Origin: CADEEN01 sp963783785
Lineage (GTDB): Bacteria > Pseudomonadota > Gammaproteobacteria > Burkholderiales > Burkholderiaceae_C
Assembly: GCA_963783785.1 (NCBI GenBank)
Contig: CAWAOQ010000015.1
Coordinates: forward strand, 124,001 to 188,000
DNA length: 64,000 nt
Reading direction: 5' to 3'
Shown here: piece after piece, positions 56,311-64,000 of the stretch
Layout: every line of letters starts with the position of its first letter
Numbering within the stretch: the first letter of the stretch is position 1
Position numbers and translations under genes: made by a program
Notes under the pieces: generated by a model
Seen by the model: the letters and a program-made list of their open reading frames with translations, nothing else
The model's database searches: none
Told to the model about the DNA's origin: nothing

Positions 56311-57638
56311 GCGCCCGCAGCCGGCGTGCTGGCCTGATGCGCGAGCGGGGAGCGGGGATTGCGCCCGAAGACGCCGGCACCCGCGAAGCGCGCGCGCGCG
56401 CCCAGCCGCTCCTCGATCCGCAGCCCCTCGTTCCACTTGGCCATCCGCTCGCCACGCGCAAACGAACCGACCTTCAGTTGCCCGGTCTGCCAACCGAGCG
56501 CCAGGTGCACGATGGTGGTGTCTTCGGTCTCGCCGGAGCGCGCCGACACGATGCCGGCATAGCCCACCGCCTGCGCCGCTTGCCAGGCCTGCCATGTCTC
56601 GGTCAGCGTGCCGCGCTGGTTCGGCTTCAGCAGCACCGCGTTGGCCATACCCATCGCCGCCGCTTCCCGAACGAGCGGTGCATGCGACACCAGCAGGTCG
56701 TCGCCGACGATCTGCAGTCGGTGCCCGGCCGCCCGCGTGAAGCGCGCAAAACCGTCCGGGTCGTCTTCGGCCAGCGGGTCTTCGATCGAGACGATGGGGT
56801 ACTTCTCGATCCAGCGCAGCAGCAACTCGATCAAGCCATCGGAATCGAGCGCGCGCGACTCCAGCCCCAGCGTGTAGCGGCCCCGGCGACCGAACTCGGA
56901 GGCCGCGACGTCCAGGGCGATGGCCACCTGCTCGCCGGGCACGAACCCTGCGCCTTCGATGGCCGCGACGAGCGTTTCGAGGGCCTGCTCGTTGGTCGCG
57001 AAATCGGGCCACCAGCCCCCTTCGTCGGCGACGCCGAAGCTCGAACCGCGCTGCTGCATCAGCATGCCCGCGCAGCGATAGACCTCGGCGGTCCACTCGA
57101 TCGCCTGGCCGAAGCTGTGCGCACCGGGGCAGACGATCATGAAGTCCTGGATGTCGACGCGGCGGCCGGCGTGTGCCCCGCCGCCGAAGATCTGGATCTG
57201 CGGCATCGGCAGCAAGGTGGCATCGGGGCCGCCCAGGTACTGGTGCAGCGGCAGCCCCAGTGAGGCCGCGGCGGCATGCGCGGCGGCCATCGACACCGCG
57301 AGCGTCGCGTTGGCGCCGAGCCGTGTCTTGGCCGGCGTGCCGTCGAGATCGATCAGCCGCTGGTCCAGCGCAGCCTGGTCGTCGGCCGCGCAGCCGATCA
57401 CCGCCCGCGCGATCTCGCCGTTGACGTTGGCGACGGCCCGAAGCACGTCGAGCCCGCCGAAGCGGGGCGTCGCATCGCGCAACTCGAGCGCCTCGCGCGT
57501 GCCCTTGGACGCACCCGCCGGCACCATCGCGCGACCCATCGAACCGTCCTGCAGGGACACTTCGGCTTCGACCGTCGGCCGGCCGCGGCTGTCCCACACG
57601 CGCCGCGCGTGGACCGATCGGATGCCTCGATCGTTCAT
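56307..57638 (-). CDS. Divergent enolase paralogue with altered active site
   Basis: A 443-residue enolase-fold protein clearly related to glycolytic enolase: SRGRPTVEAEVSLQDG, GASKGTREALELRD, LGANATLAVSMA, VADEGGWWPDFATN, VSIEDPLAEDDPDGFARF, VGDDLLVSH, LLKPNQRGTLTE. Metal ligands Asp243, Glu286 and Asp313 and the base Lys338 and Lys389 are kept. However the position of yeast His373 is Ala366 (VSARSGE for SHRSGE), Glu168 is Asp165, and GGEHADNN is replaced by GGGAHAGRR. It has an odd C-terminal extension rich in Ala/Pro. It shares ATGA with the kinase gene upstream and the ligase downstream, so it is unlikely to be the glycolytic enzyme. Confidence 0.85.
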   Translation of the reverse strand: MNDRGIRSVHARRVWDSRGRPTVEAEVSLQDGSMGRAMVPAGASKGTREALELRDATPRFGGLDVLRAVANVNGEIARAVIGCAADDQAALDQRLIDLDGTPAKTRLGANATLAVSMAAAHAAAASLGLPLHQYLGGPDATLLPMPQIQIFGGGAHAGRRVDIQDFMIVCPGAHSFGQAIEWTAEVYRCAGMLMQQRGSSFGVADEGGWWPDFATNEQALETLVAAIEGAGFVPGEQVAIALDVAASEFGRRGRYTLGLESRALDSDGLIELLLRWIEKYPIVSIEDPLAEDDPDGFARFTRAAGHRLQIVGDDLLVSHAPLVREAAAMGMANAVLLKPNQRGTLTETWQAWQAAQAVGYAGIVSARSGETEDTTIVHLALGWQTGQLKVGSFARGERMAKWNEGLRIEERLGARARFAGAGVFGRNPRSPLAHQASTPAAGA

Positions 57639-58658
57639 CGTCCAAGCTCCTCATGCCATGCCGCTGCCACCGCGTGCAGCCGATCGACCGGTTGGCGCAG
57701 CAGGGCGCGCGCCACGCGCCGGACCTTGTCGCGCTGCGCCTCTTCGGTGATGTACTCGACCGGCGACTTGCCATCGACGCGGCCGAGAAACAGGCCCGGC
57801 AACAGTCGCGGCAGCGCGCTGTTCGAGCTCGGCCCGCGGTTCCCAGTCGACCGAGTTCAGGTACGCCGCCGCGAGCACGTCGAAGGCCGCCAGAAAGGCG
57901 CCGGTGGCGGGCGCGTTCCACAGACACTTGAGCAGCAGGTGGTTCAGGCAGAACGCAATGTCGAACGCCGGGTCGCCCCACCACGCGCATTCGGCGTCCA
58001 GCAACACCGGTCCCCGCGGTCCGACGAGGATGTTCTTCGGGCTGACATCGCCGTGCACCAGCGCGACCGCGTGCGCCTGCGTCTGCGCCACCAGTCGCTG
58101 CAGCACGGGCGCCAGGTCGGGGTGGCGCCGCGCGGTGGCCAGCAGATAGGGCTCGAGCCGGATCTCGAAGAAGATCGCGTCGGTGTCGAACTGCGCCGCG
58201 AGCTCGGGGCGTGCCGCCGAATAGGCGTGGATGCGCGCCACCGTGCGACCGACCTCGCGCGCGGTCGCCATGTCGACGTGGCCGTCGCGCAGGGCGTGTT
58301 TCCACAGCACGTGGTCGGTCGGCGGCAGGTAGCTCATCACGAGCACGCCGAGCCCGGGATGCTGGCCGAGCACCCGTGGCGCGCAGCCCGGCACGGCCTG
58401 GTGGGCCAGTTGCATCCAGCGCGCCTCGTAGAGGTTGCGCTCGATCGGTGCGCGCCAGTCCGCCGCCACCCGCAGCTTGGCCAGCGCGCGCTTGGCGCAG
58501 ACGGGGCCACGATCGGTGTCGATGCACCAGATGTCGGACGACACGCCGCCGGCAAGCGGTGTTCCGGTCAGCGGCCGGTCTCCGGCGAGACCGAGTTCGC
58601 GCAAGGCCTGCGCGAACTCGGCCGGCACCGCGGTTGGCTCGTCAGGCGGCGCTGCCAT
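57635..58658 (-). CDS. APH/choline-kinase-family small-molecule kinase, one frameshift
   Basis: A kinase of about 340 residues with an aminoglycoside-phosphotransferase fold. The N-terminal ATP-binding Lys lies in RGPVCAKRALAKL, the catalytic loop is AVALVHGDVSPKNILV, and the DFG-like metal Asp is in VLLDAECAWWGDPAFDIAFC. An extra base near 57824 (GAGCTCGAACAGC for GAGCTCAACAGC on the coding strand) shifts the end; repair gives ALPRLLPGLFLGRVDGKSPV and a stop overlapping eno by ATGA. The start is the ATG at 58658, 17 bp inside the preceding gene. The substrate is unknown; the family phosphorylates alcohols of amino sugars, hydroxylysine, choline or homoserine. Confidence 0.83.
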
Positions 58659-59595
58659 AGCCCGCTTCGGCGAGTTTGACCAAGGCATGCAGCGCCTGGT
58701 TGACTGGCGTGGGCACGCCCAGTTCGCGGCCGCGGCGGGCCACGAATCCGTTCAGGTGATCGATCTCGGTGGGTTTGTGCCGGGCCATGTCCTGCGCCGT
58801 CGACGAGCGCTGGGCGGGCATCGCGATCGCGATGCGTTCCATCGCCTCGAGTGACGCTTCGAGCGGCAGGTTCACGCGTTCGGCGGCCGCCAGCGCGACC
58901 ACTTCGCGCACGACGGCATGTTGCAGCTCGCGGATCGCGGGCTGCTCGGCCAACTGCGCATAGGTGGCCTGCGCGAGGCCGGAGATCGCGTTGTAGGCGC
59001 AGTTCACCATCAGCTTGGACCAGAGCTCGGCCATCACGTCGTCGCAGACGCGCACCGCCACCTGGGCCGTGGCGAAGAACGCCACCAACGCCTGCAGCTG
59101 CCGCGTGACCGCGGGATCGCGCGCGGCCGCCGCGTCGAGCGCGCCGATGACCAGGTCGCCCCGGCCGTGGTGCCTGACGCAGCCCGGCCGCGGCATCGCG
59201 GTGGCCACATAGACCACCGCCGGCACGACGGTCCGGCTCACGCAGCGGGCGATGGTCGCTGCATTCTCGACCCCGTTCTGCAGGCTCAGCACGAGCGCGC
59301 CCTCGTCCAGCCAAGGCGCCAACTCGCGCGCCACCGCATCGGTGTCGGAGGACTTGACGCAGAACAGCACCAGGTCCGCGCCGCGCGCAGCCGCCAGATC
59401 GGTGCTTGCCGAGACGCGCACGAACTCCAGCTTGCCAGCCATCTCCAGGCACAGGCCGTCGCGCTCGATGGCCTGCACATGGGCGGCGCGCCCGATCAGG
59501 GTCACGCGATGGCCCGCGCGCGCGAGCATCGCGCCGTAGAAGCTGCCGACGGCGCCCGCGCCGACGACGGCAACCGCCTTGAACGGATGGGTCAC
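58642..59595 (-). CDS. Ketopantoate reductase (PanE/ApbA)-family oxidoreductase
   Basis: A 317-residue NADPH-dependent reductase. It has AVVGAGAVGSFYGAMLARAG (Rossmann), VLFCVKSSDTDAVA, LSLQNGVENAATIARCV, the catalytic Lys in ELWSKLMVNCAYNAISGL and TEIDHLNGFVARRGRELGVP. The GTG at 59595 gives a normal N-terminus; an ATG at 59628 is possible. In pantothenate synthesis PanE reduces ketopantoate, but many paralogues act on other 2-oxo acids. The overlap with the kinase gene ties it to the operon, where it probably reduces or oxidises a catabolic keto acid. Confidence 0.85.
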   Translation of the reverse strand: MTHPFKAVAVVGAGAVGSFYGAMLARAGHRVTLIGRAAHVQAIERDGLCLEMAGKLEFVRVSASTDLAAARGADLVLFCVKSSDTDAVARELAPWLDEGALVLSLQNGVENAATIARCVSRTVVPAVVYVATAMPRPGCVRHHGRGDLVIGALDAAAARDPAVTRQLQALVAFFATAQVAVRVCDDVMAELWSKLMVNCAYNAISGLAQATYAQLAEQPAIRELQHAVVREVVALAAAERVNLPLEASLEAMERIAIAMPAQRSSTAQDMARHKPTEIDHLNGFVARRGRELGVPTPVNQALHALVKLAEAGYGSAA

Positions 59596-59690
59596 AGAAC
59601 CTCGGCTCAGGAACAACACCGTCGACATGGTAGTGCCGCGCGCCGCGCCTGAACCGCTGCTGGCCGCGCGCGGCCCTTCATCGACGCCGG

Positions 59691-60233
59691 CTATGCAGGC
59701 GTACGCGCCGCATTCATCACCATCGCCAGCAACGCGTAGTAGCCATTGATGCCGATCAGGTCCACCACGCCGGCCTCGCCGAACTGCGCGATGGCGCGAG
59801 CCCAGGTCGCGTCGCTGACGCGGCGCTCGCGGTGCAGCTCGATGCAGACGTCATACACCGCCGCTTCGTCGTCGGCCAGCCGCGGCGGGCGCTCGCGGCG
59901 CGAGAGCGCGGCGATGGTCTCGGGCGCGACGCCTTCGCGCTCGGCGATCGGGGCGTGGATGGCCCACTCGACGGCCTGCTGCCACTCGGCGGCGGTGACG
60001 AGAATGGCCAGTTCGGTGAGCCGCACGCCGATGGCGCTGCGAAAGCGCAGGTATTCGCCGATGCGCTGCACATGGCCCATCAGCTCGGGGCTGCGCATCA
60101 GCGGGATGAACGGTGCCAGCACCGCGCCGCGCGGACCGGCGATCATCGCCTCGGCTTCCTTGCGTTGCGCGTCGGTCCAGCGCTCGGCAGGGATCGGCGG
60201 CAGCCGATCGGGGCCCTCGTCGAACGGCTTCAT
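59691..60233 (-). CDS. Carboxymuconolactone decarboxylase-family protein
   Basis: A 180-residue AhpD/CMD-fold helical protein. It has FIPLMRSPELMGHVQRIGEY, LTELAILVTAAEWQQAVEWA and YALLAMVMNAARTP. The usual Cys-x-x-Cys of peroxidase-type members is absent, so redox activity is unlikely and a structural or decarboxylase-type role is possible. Its ATG overlaps the aminotransferase stop by ATGA (60230-60233). A 95-bp gap separates it from the downstream reductase, the only sizable gap in the operon. Confidence 0.82.
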   Translation of the reverse strand: MKPFDEGPDRLPPIPAERWTDAQRKEAEAMIAGPRGAVLAPFIPLMRSPELMGHVQRIGEYLRFRSAIGVRLTELAILVTAAEWQQAVEWAIHAPIAEREGVAPETIAALSRRERPPRLADDEAAVYDVCIELHRERRVSDATWARAIAQFGEAGVVDLIGINGYYALLAMVMNAARTPA

Positions 60234-61555
60234 TCCGCCAGCGCCTGGTCGATCGACATCGCCAGCCGATCGACGATGGCCTGCACCTCGGCCTCGCTGA
60301 CGATGAACGGCGGCGCGAGCAGCACGTGGTCGCCGTGCTGGCCGTCGATGGTGCCGCCCATCGGGTAGCACAGCAGGCCGTTGGCGAAAGCGCGGGCCTT
60401 GATGCGGGCGTGCAGTTTCCTGGCCGGCTCGAACGTGGCCTTGCTCGCACGATCGCGCACCAGCTCGACGCCGACGAACAGGCCGCGGCCGCGGATGTCG
60501 CCCACATGCGGGTGCGTGCCCAGGCGCTCGCTCAGCGCAGCCCGCAGCTGCGCGCTGCGCACGCGCACGTTCGCGAGCAGGTCGTCGCGTTCGATCACGC
60601 GTTGCACCGCCAGCGCGGCGGCGCAGGCGGTCGGATGGCCGAGGTAGGTGTGGCCGTGCTGGAACAGGCCACTGCCGTCGCGCAACGGCGCGATCACGCG
60701 CTCGTGGGCCAGCACGGCGCCGATCGGCTGATAGCCGCCACCGAGGCCCTTGGCGATGATCATCAGATCGGGCACCACCCCCTCCTGCTCGACCGCGTGC
60801 AGCGTGCCGGTGCGGCCCATGCCGCACATCACCTCGTCGGCGATCCACAGGACGCCGTGGCGGTCGCAGATCTCGCGCACGCCCTTGAAATAGCCGGCCG
60901 TCGGCGGCACCGCGCCGGCGGTGGCGCCGACCACCGTCTCGGCGCAAAAGCCGATCACGCGCTGCGGGCCGGCCGCCTGGATCGTCGCGTCGAGTTCGTC
61001 GAGCAGGCGTTGCGTGTACTGCGCTTCGCTTTCGCCCGCGCGTTGGTCGCGGTAGGCGTAGCAGGGCGAGACGCGCAGCACGTCGATCAGCAGCGGCGCG
61101 AACTGCTTGCGCCGCCACTCGTTGCCGCCCACCGCCAGCGCGCCGAGGGTGTTGCCGTGGTAGCTCTGGCGGCGGCCGATGAACAGCGTGCGCCCGGGCT
61201 GGCCGATCTCGACGAAGTGCTGGCGCGCGAGCTTCAGCGCCGCTTCCATCGCCTCGGAGCCGCCGCTGACGAAGTAGATGTTCGTCAAGCCCTCGGGCGC
61301 CCGCGCGGCCAGGTGGTCGGCCAGTTGCTCGGCCGGCTCGCTGGTGAAGAAACCGGTGTGCGCATAGGCCAGGCGGTCGATCTGCGCGTGCATCGCCGCG
61401 AGCACGTCGGGGTGGCCGTGGCCGAGGCAGGACACCGCCGCGCCGCCGCTGGCGTCGAGGTAGCGCTTGCCGGCAGCGTCGATCAGCCAGACGCCTTCGC
61501 CACCCACCGCCACCGGCGGCGTGCTGCGCAGGCTGCGATGAATGATCTTCGTCAT
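60230..61555 (-). CDS. Class III PLP-dependent aminotransferase
   Basis: An intact 441-residue omega-aminotransferase-family enzyme. It has GGAAVSCLGHGHPDVLAAMH, FVSGGSEAMEAALKLARQHF, SYHGNTLGALAVGG, the Asp in LWIADEVMCGMGRTGTLHAV and the PLP Lys in MIIAKGLGGGYQPIGAVLAH. Members use omega-amino acids, beta-amino acids or amino alcohol phosphates (some are phospho-lyases). Both ends overlap neighbours by ATGA: with the TRAP permease upstream and the CMD gene downstream. The amine substrate is probably what the TRAP system imports. Confidence 0.9.
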   Translation of the reverse strand: MTKIIHRSLRSTPPVAVGGEGVWLIDAAGKRYLDASGGAAVSCLGHGHPDVLAAMHAQIDRLAYAHTGFFTSEPAEQLADHLAARAPEGLTNIYFVSGGSEAMEAALKLARQHFVEIGQPGRTLFIGRRQSYHGNTLGALAVGGNEWRRKQFAPLLIDVLRVSPCYAYRDQRAGESEAQYTQRLLDELDATIQAAGPQRVIGFCAETVVGATAGAVPPTAGYFKGVREICDRHGVLWIADEVMCGMGRTGTLHAVEQEGVVPDLMIIAKGLGGGYQPIGAVLAHERVIAPLRDGSGLFQHGHTYLGHPTACAAALAVQRVIERDDLLANVRVRSAQLRAALSERLGTHPHVGDIRGRGLFVGVELVRDRASKATFEPARKLHARIKARAFANGLLCYPMGGTIDGQHGDHVLLAPPFIVSEAEVQAIVDRLAMSIDQALAE

Positions 61556-64000
61556 CTTCTCGACCCCGCCCTGCGCCGGCCCTGCGCCAGCCACACCAGC
61601 ACGATCAGCGCCATGCCGGGCAGGTAGAACCAGTGCGGCGACGCGCGGCCGCTCGGCACCTTGAGCTCGACGACGTCGAAGCCCTCCTCGAAGCCCGACT
61701 TGCGCGCCGGCACTGCCGAACTTGGCGCCCATCACCTGCATCTTGTCGCCCAGCGGCGCCAGTGTCAGGCCGGCGGCAGCCAGGCGTTTGCGGCCATCGG
61801 CGTTGGCCTCACCCAGGTTGACGGCCACCGTCTTCCTGAGCTCCTTGCCCTCCAGCGTGGTGCCGCCGATCACCGCCACCAGGCGCTCGCCGTCCTGCAG
61901 CTGACCGGCCACCGCGAAGGCCTGCGTCGCGGGCACGCTCTTGTATTCGGGCGCCAGCTGGTCCATGAAGAAGTCGGGGCGGAACATGAACACCACCGCC
62001 AGTGCAAGCACCGGCCATTCCCAGGCCTTCATGCGCACGCGCATCCAGTTCATCGTCAGTGCGGCGAAGACCAGCATCGCCACCGTCGAAGCCCCCGCCA
62101 CCACCAGCACCTCGGCCCACGAGTGCACGTCGATCAGCAGCAGCGCGGGGTTGAAGATCCAGATGAACGGCAGGATCACGGTGCGCAGCGCATAGACGCT
62201 GCCCTGGATGCCGGTTTCGATCGCGTCCTCGCCGCTGATGGCTGCGGCGGCGAACGTCGCCAGGCCGACGGGCGGCGTGATGTCGCCCATGATCCCGTAA
62301 TAGAAGACGAACAGGTGCACGCCGATCAGCGGAATGATCAACCCGCTCTGCGCACCGAGCTCGACCACCACCGGCGCCATCAGCGTGGCCACCAGCACGT
62401 AGTTGGCGGTGGTCGGTACGCCCAGCCCCAGCACCAGGCAGACGAAGGCGATGAACAGCAGCATCGCGATCACGTTGCCCTGGCTGACGAACTCGACGAA
62501 CTCGGTCATGCGCAGGCCCAGGCCGGTCAGCGTGATGCCGCCGACGATGATGCCGGCGGTGGCGGTGGCCACGCCGATGCCGATCATGTTGCGCGAGCCG
62601 TCGGTCATGCCGCCGATCACTTCGTGCCAGCCCTGCGACCAGGTATCGCCGACCGCCTGTTTGCGCAGCAGGCGGATCAGCGGTCGCTGCGTCAGCATCA
62701 GCACCACCAGCACCGCGATGGCCCAGAACGCCGACAGCGACGGCGACATCTCTTCGACCATCAGGCACCAGATCAGCGTGCCGATCGGCATCAGGAAGTG
62801 CAGGCCGGCGCGCACCGTCGGCCAGGTGTCGAGCGGCTTGGGGTTGTCGATGTCGATGTCGTCGGGCAGATCGGGGCTTTGCGCCGCCTGCTGCACGCTG
62901 ACGGCGTACAGCGCCAGCACCACCGCGCCGACGGCCCACGGCGCCGCGGCGCCGAGGCCGGCCTTGATCGCCGCGAACAGGTAGTACAGCGCGCCGATCA
63001 CGACCCCCATGCCCGACAGCCCGAGCCCGAAGCGCAGGGCCTTGGTGGCCAGCGGCCGCGGTGGGCGGTTGATGACCGGGTTCATGCCCATCTTCAGCGC
63101 CTCGAGGTGGACGATGTAGAACAGCCCGATGTAGCTCAGCACCGCCGGCAGCAGTGCATGCTTGACGATGTCGGAGTACGGGATGCCGACGTACTCGACC
63201 ATCAGGAAGGCCGCCGCGCCCATCACCGGCGGCATGATCTGGCCGTTGACCGAGCTCATCGTCTCGATCGCGCCGGCCTTGACGCCGCCGTAGCCGGCCT
63301 TCTTCATCAGCGGGATCGTGAAGATGCCGCCGGACACGACGTTGCTGACCGAGCTGCCGCTGATCATGCCGTTCAGGGCCGACGACACCACCGCCACCTT
63401 GGCCGGCCCGCCACGCAGATGGCCGAGCGCGGCATAGCTCACCTGCATCATGTAGTTGCCGCCGCCGGCGCGGTCGAGCAGCGTGCCGAACAGCACGTAG
63501 ACGAAGATCGCACCGGTCGACACGCCCAGCGCGATGCCGTAGACGCCCTCGGTGGTCAGCCACAGGTGCGACATCAGGCGGTTCAGCGACGCGCCCCGGT
63601 GCTGCAGCACCTCGGGCATGTAGGGCCCGAGCATCGCGTAGGCGATGAACAGCACCGCCAGCGCCGCCATCGGCCAGCCCACCGCGCGGCGGGTCGCCTC
63701 GAGCAGCAGCACCAGGCCGGTGGCGGCCACCGCGATGTCCATCGGCGTCGGCTGGCCCGGCCGCGTCGCGAGCTGGTTGTAGAACAGCAGCAGGTAGGCG
63801 CCGGCGAAGGCGCCGGCGAGCGCGAGCGCCCAATCGATGACCGGCACCCGGTCGCGCGGCGAGCGCTGGAACGCCGGCCAGGCGGTGAAGGCCAGGAACA
63901 GCGCGAAACCCAGATGCAGCGCACGCGCCTCGGTGTCGTTCAGGATGCCGACGCCGAAGGTGAACGGCAGCGGCGACGCGTACCAGAGCTGGAACAGTGC
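61552..64000 (-). CDS. TAXI-type TRAP transporter fused permease (DctQM), 5' end beyond window, one frameshift
   Basis: At least 815 codons of a fused 4TM-12TM permease are present, open to the window edge. Segments include GVYGIALGVSTGAIFVYVLF, LNGMISGSSVSNVVSGGIFT, IETMSSVNGQIMPPVMGAAA, LVLGLGVPTTANYVLVATLM and YGIMGDITPPVGLATFAAAA. The C-terminal part (VLALAVVFMFRPDFFMDQLA onward) is the DUF3394 extension common in these permeases. An extra base near 61709 shifts the tail; repair gives KSGFEEGFDVVELKVPSG and a final helix, stopping at 61552 with ATGA onto the aminotransferase. The TAXI binding protein is probably just beyond 64000. Confidence 0.92.

Noticed and set aside
54691..58527. A 1278-codon frame apparently fusing kinase, enolase and CoA ligase
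   Set aside because: The middle part is out of frame with the enolase protein. Kinase, enolase and ligase each have their own frames with ATGA junctions; the long frame is a by-product of high GC content and one extra base.
60230..63847. A fused TRAP permease-aminotransferase protein
   Set aside because: The fusion depends on the extra base near 61709. Removing it gives the permease its own C-terminal helix and a stop at 61552 overlapping the aminotransferase ATG.

Overview
The window comes from a high-GC Gram-negative bacterium, most likely a betaproteobacterium of the order Burkholderiales (Rubrivivax/Leptothrix/Piscinibacter or Comamonadaceae-like). The grounds are the strong G/C third-position bias, a Bug-family (TctC) binding protein, the pilT-pilU pair, several TRAP transporters, the fused PutA next to an Lrp-type regulator, and short GC-rich palindromic repeats between genes. 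No rRNA, tRNA, CRISPR array, prophage or insertion sequence was seen.

About twenty otherwise well-conserved genes are broken by one or a few single-base shifts. Every shift I could resolve is explained by one extra base, usually G or C, and never needs a deletion. The likeliest reading is uncorrected sequence or assembly errors, not pseudogenes, so these genes are annotated over their full span with the shift noted.

Layout. (1) 1-4.6 kb: sugar-acid genes. A TRAP binding protein (cut by the window edge), a DapA-family aldolase/dehydratase, a GntR regulator and a FucU mutarotase run on the minus strand. An aldo/keto reductase and a lactonase-type amidohydrolase diverge from them. Together they fit oxidation of L-fucose or a similar sugar. 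(2) 4.7-34 kb: mostly housekeeping. It holds oxyR-dps, prfC, ubiA, proC, gdhA, a Bug protein, putA with its Lrp regulator, yggS, pilT-pilU, a hydroxyisobutyrate-dehydrogenase-type gene, dolP-diaA-yraN, rsmI, tldD, aroG behind an aromatic-amino-acid leader peptide and attenuator, pduO, an FAD-linked D-lactate/glycolate-type dehydrogenase, and the prkA-yeaH-spoVR stress operon with a sigma-54-like promoter. (3) 34.2-53.3 kb: a hexuronate/aldonate catabolic island. It includes mannonate dehydratase, a fructuronate-type reductase, two similar SDRs, an FAH-family hydrolase, altronate dehydratase, an enolase-superfamily dehydratase, a complete TRAP transporter, L-idonate dehydrogenase, a GntR regulator with a clear operator, KDG kinase, gluconokinase, a 2-ketoacid reductase and a mandelate-racemase-like enzyme. 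(4) 53.9-64 kb: an eight-gene minus-strand operon with mostly 4-base start/stop overlaps. It encodes a fused TRAP permease, a class III aminotransferase, a carboxymuconolactone-decarboxylase-family protein, a ketopantoate-reductase-family protein, an APH-type kinase, a divergent enolase paralogue, an acyl-CoA synthetase and an enoyl-CoA hydratase.

The two most interesting items are the aroG attenuator and region 4. In region 4 a small-molecule kinase and an enolase-like lyase with an altered active site are translationally coupled inside a transporter/CoA-thioester operon. I know of no described pathway with this combination.
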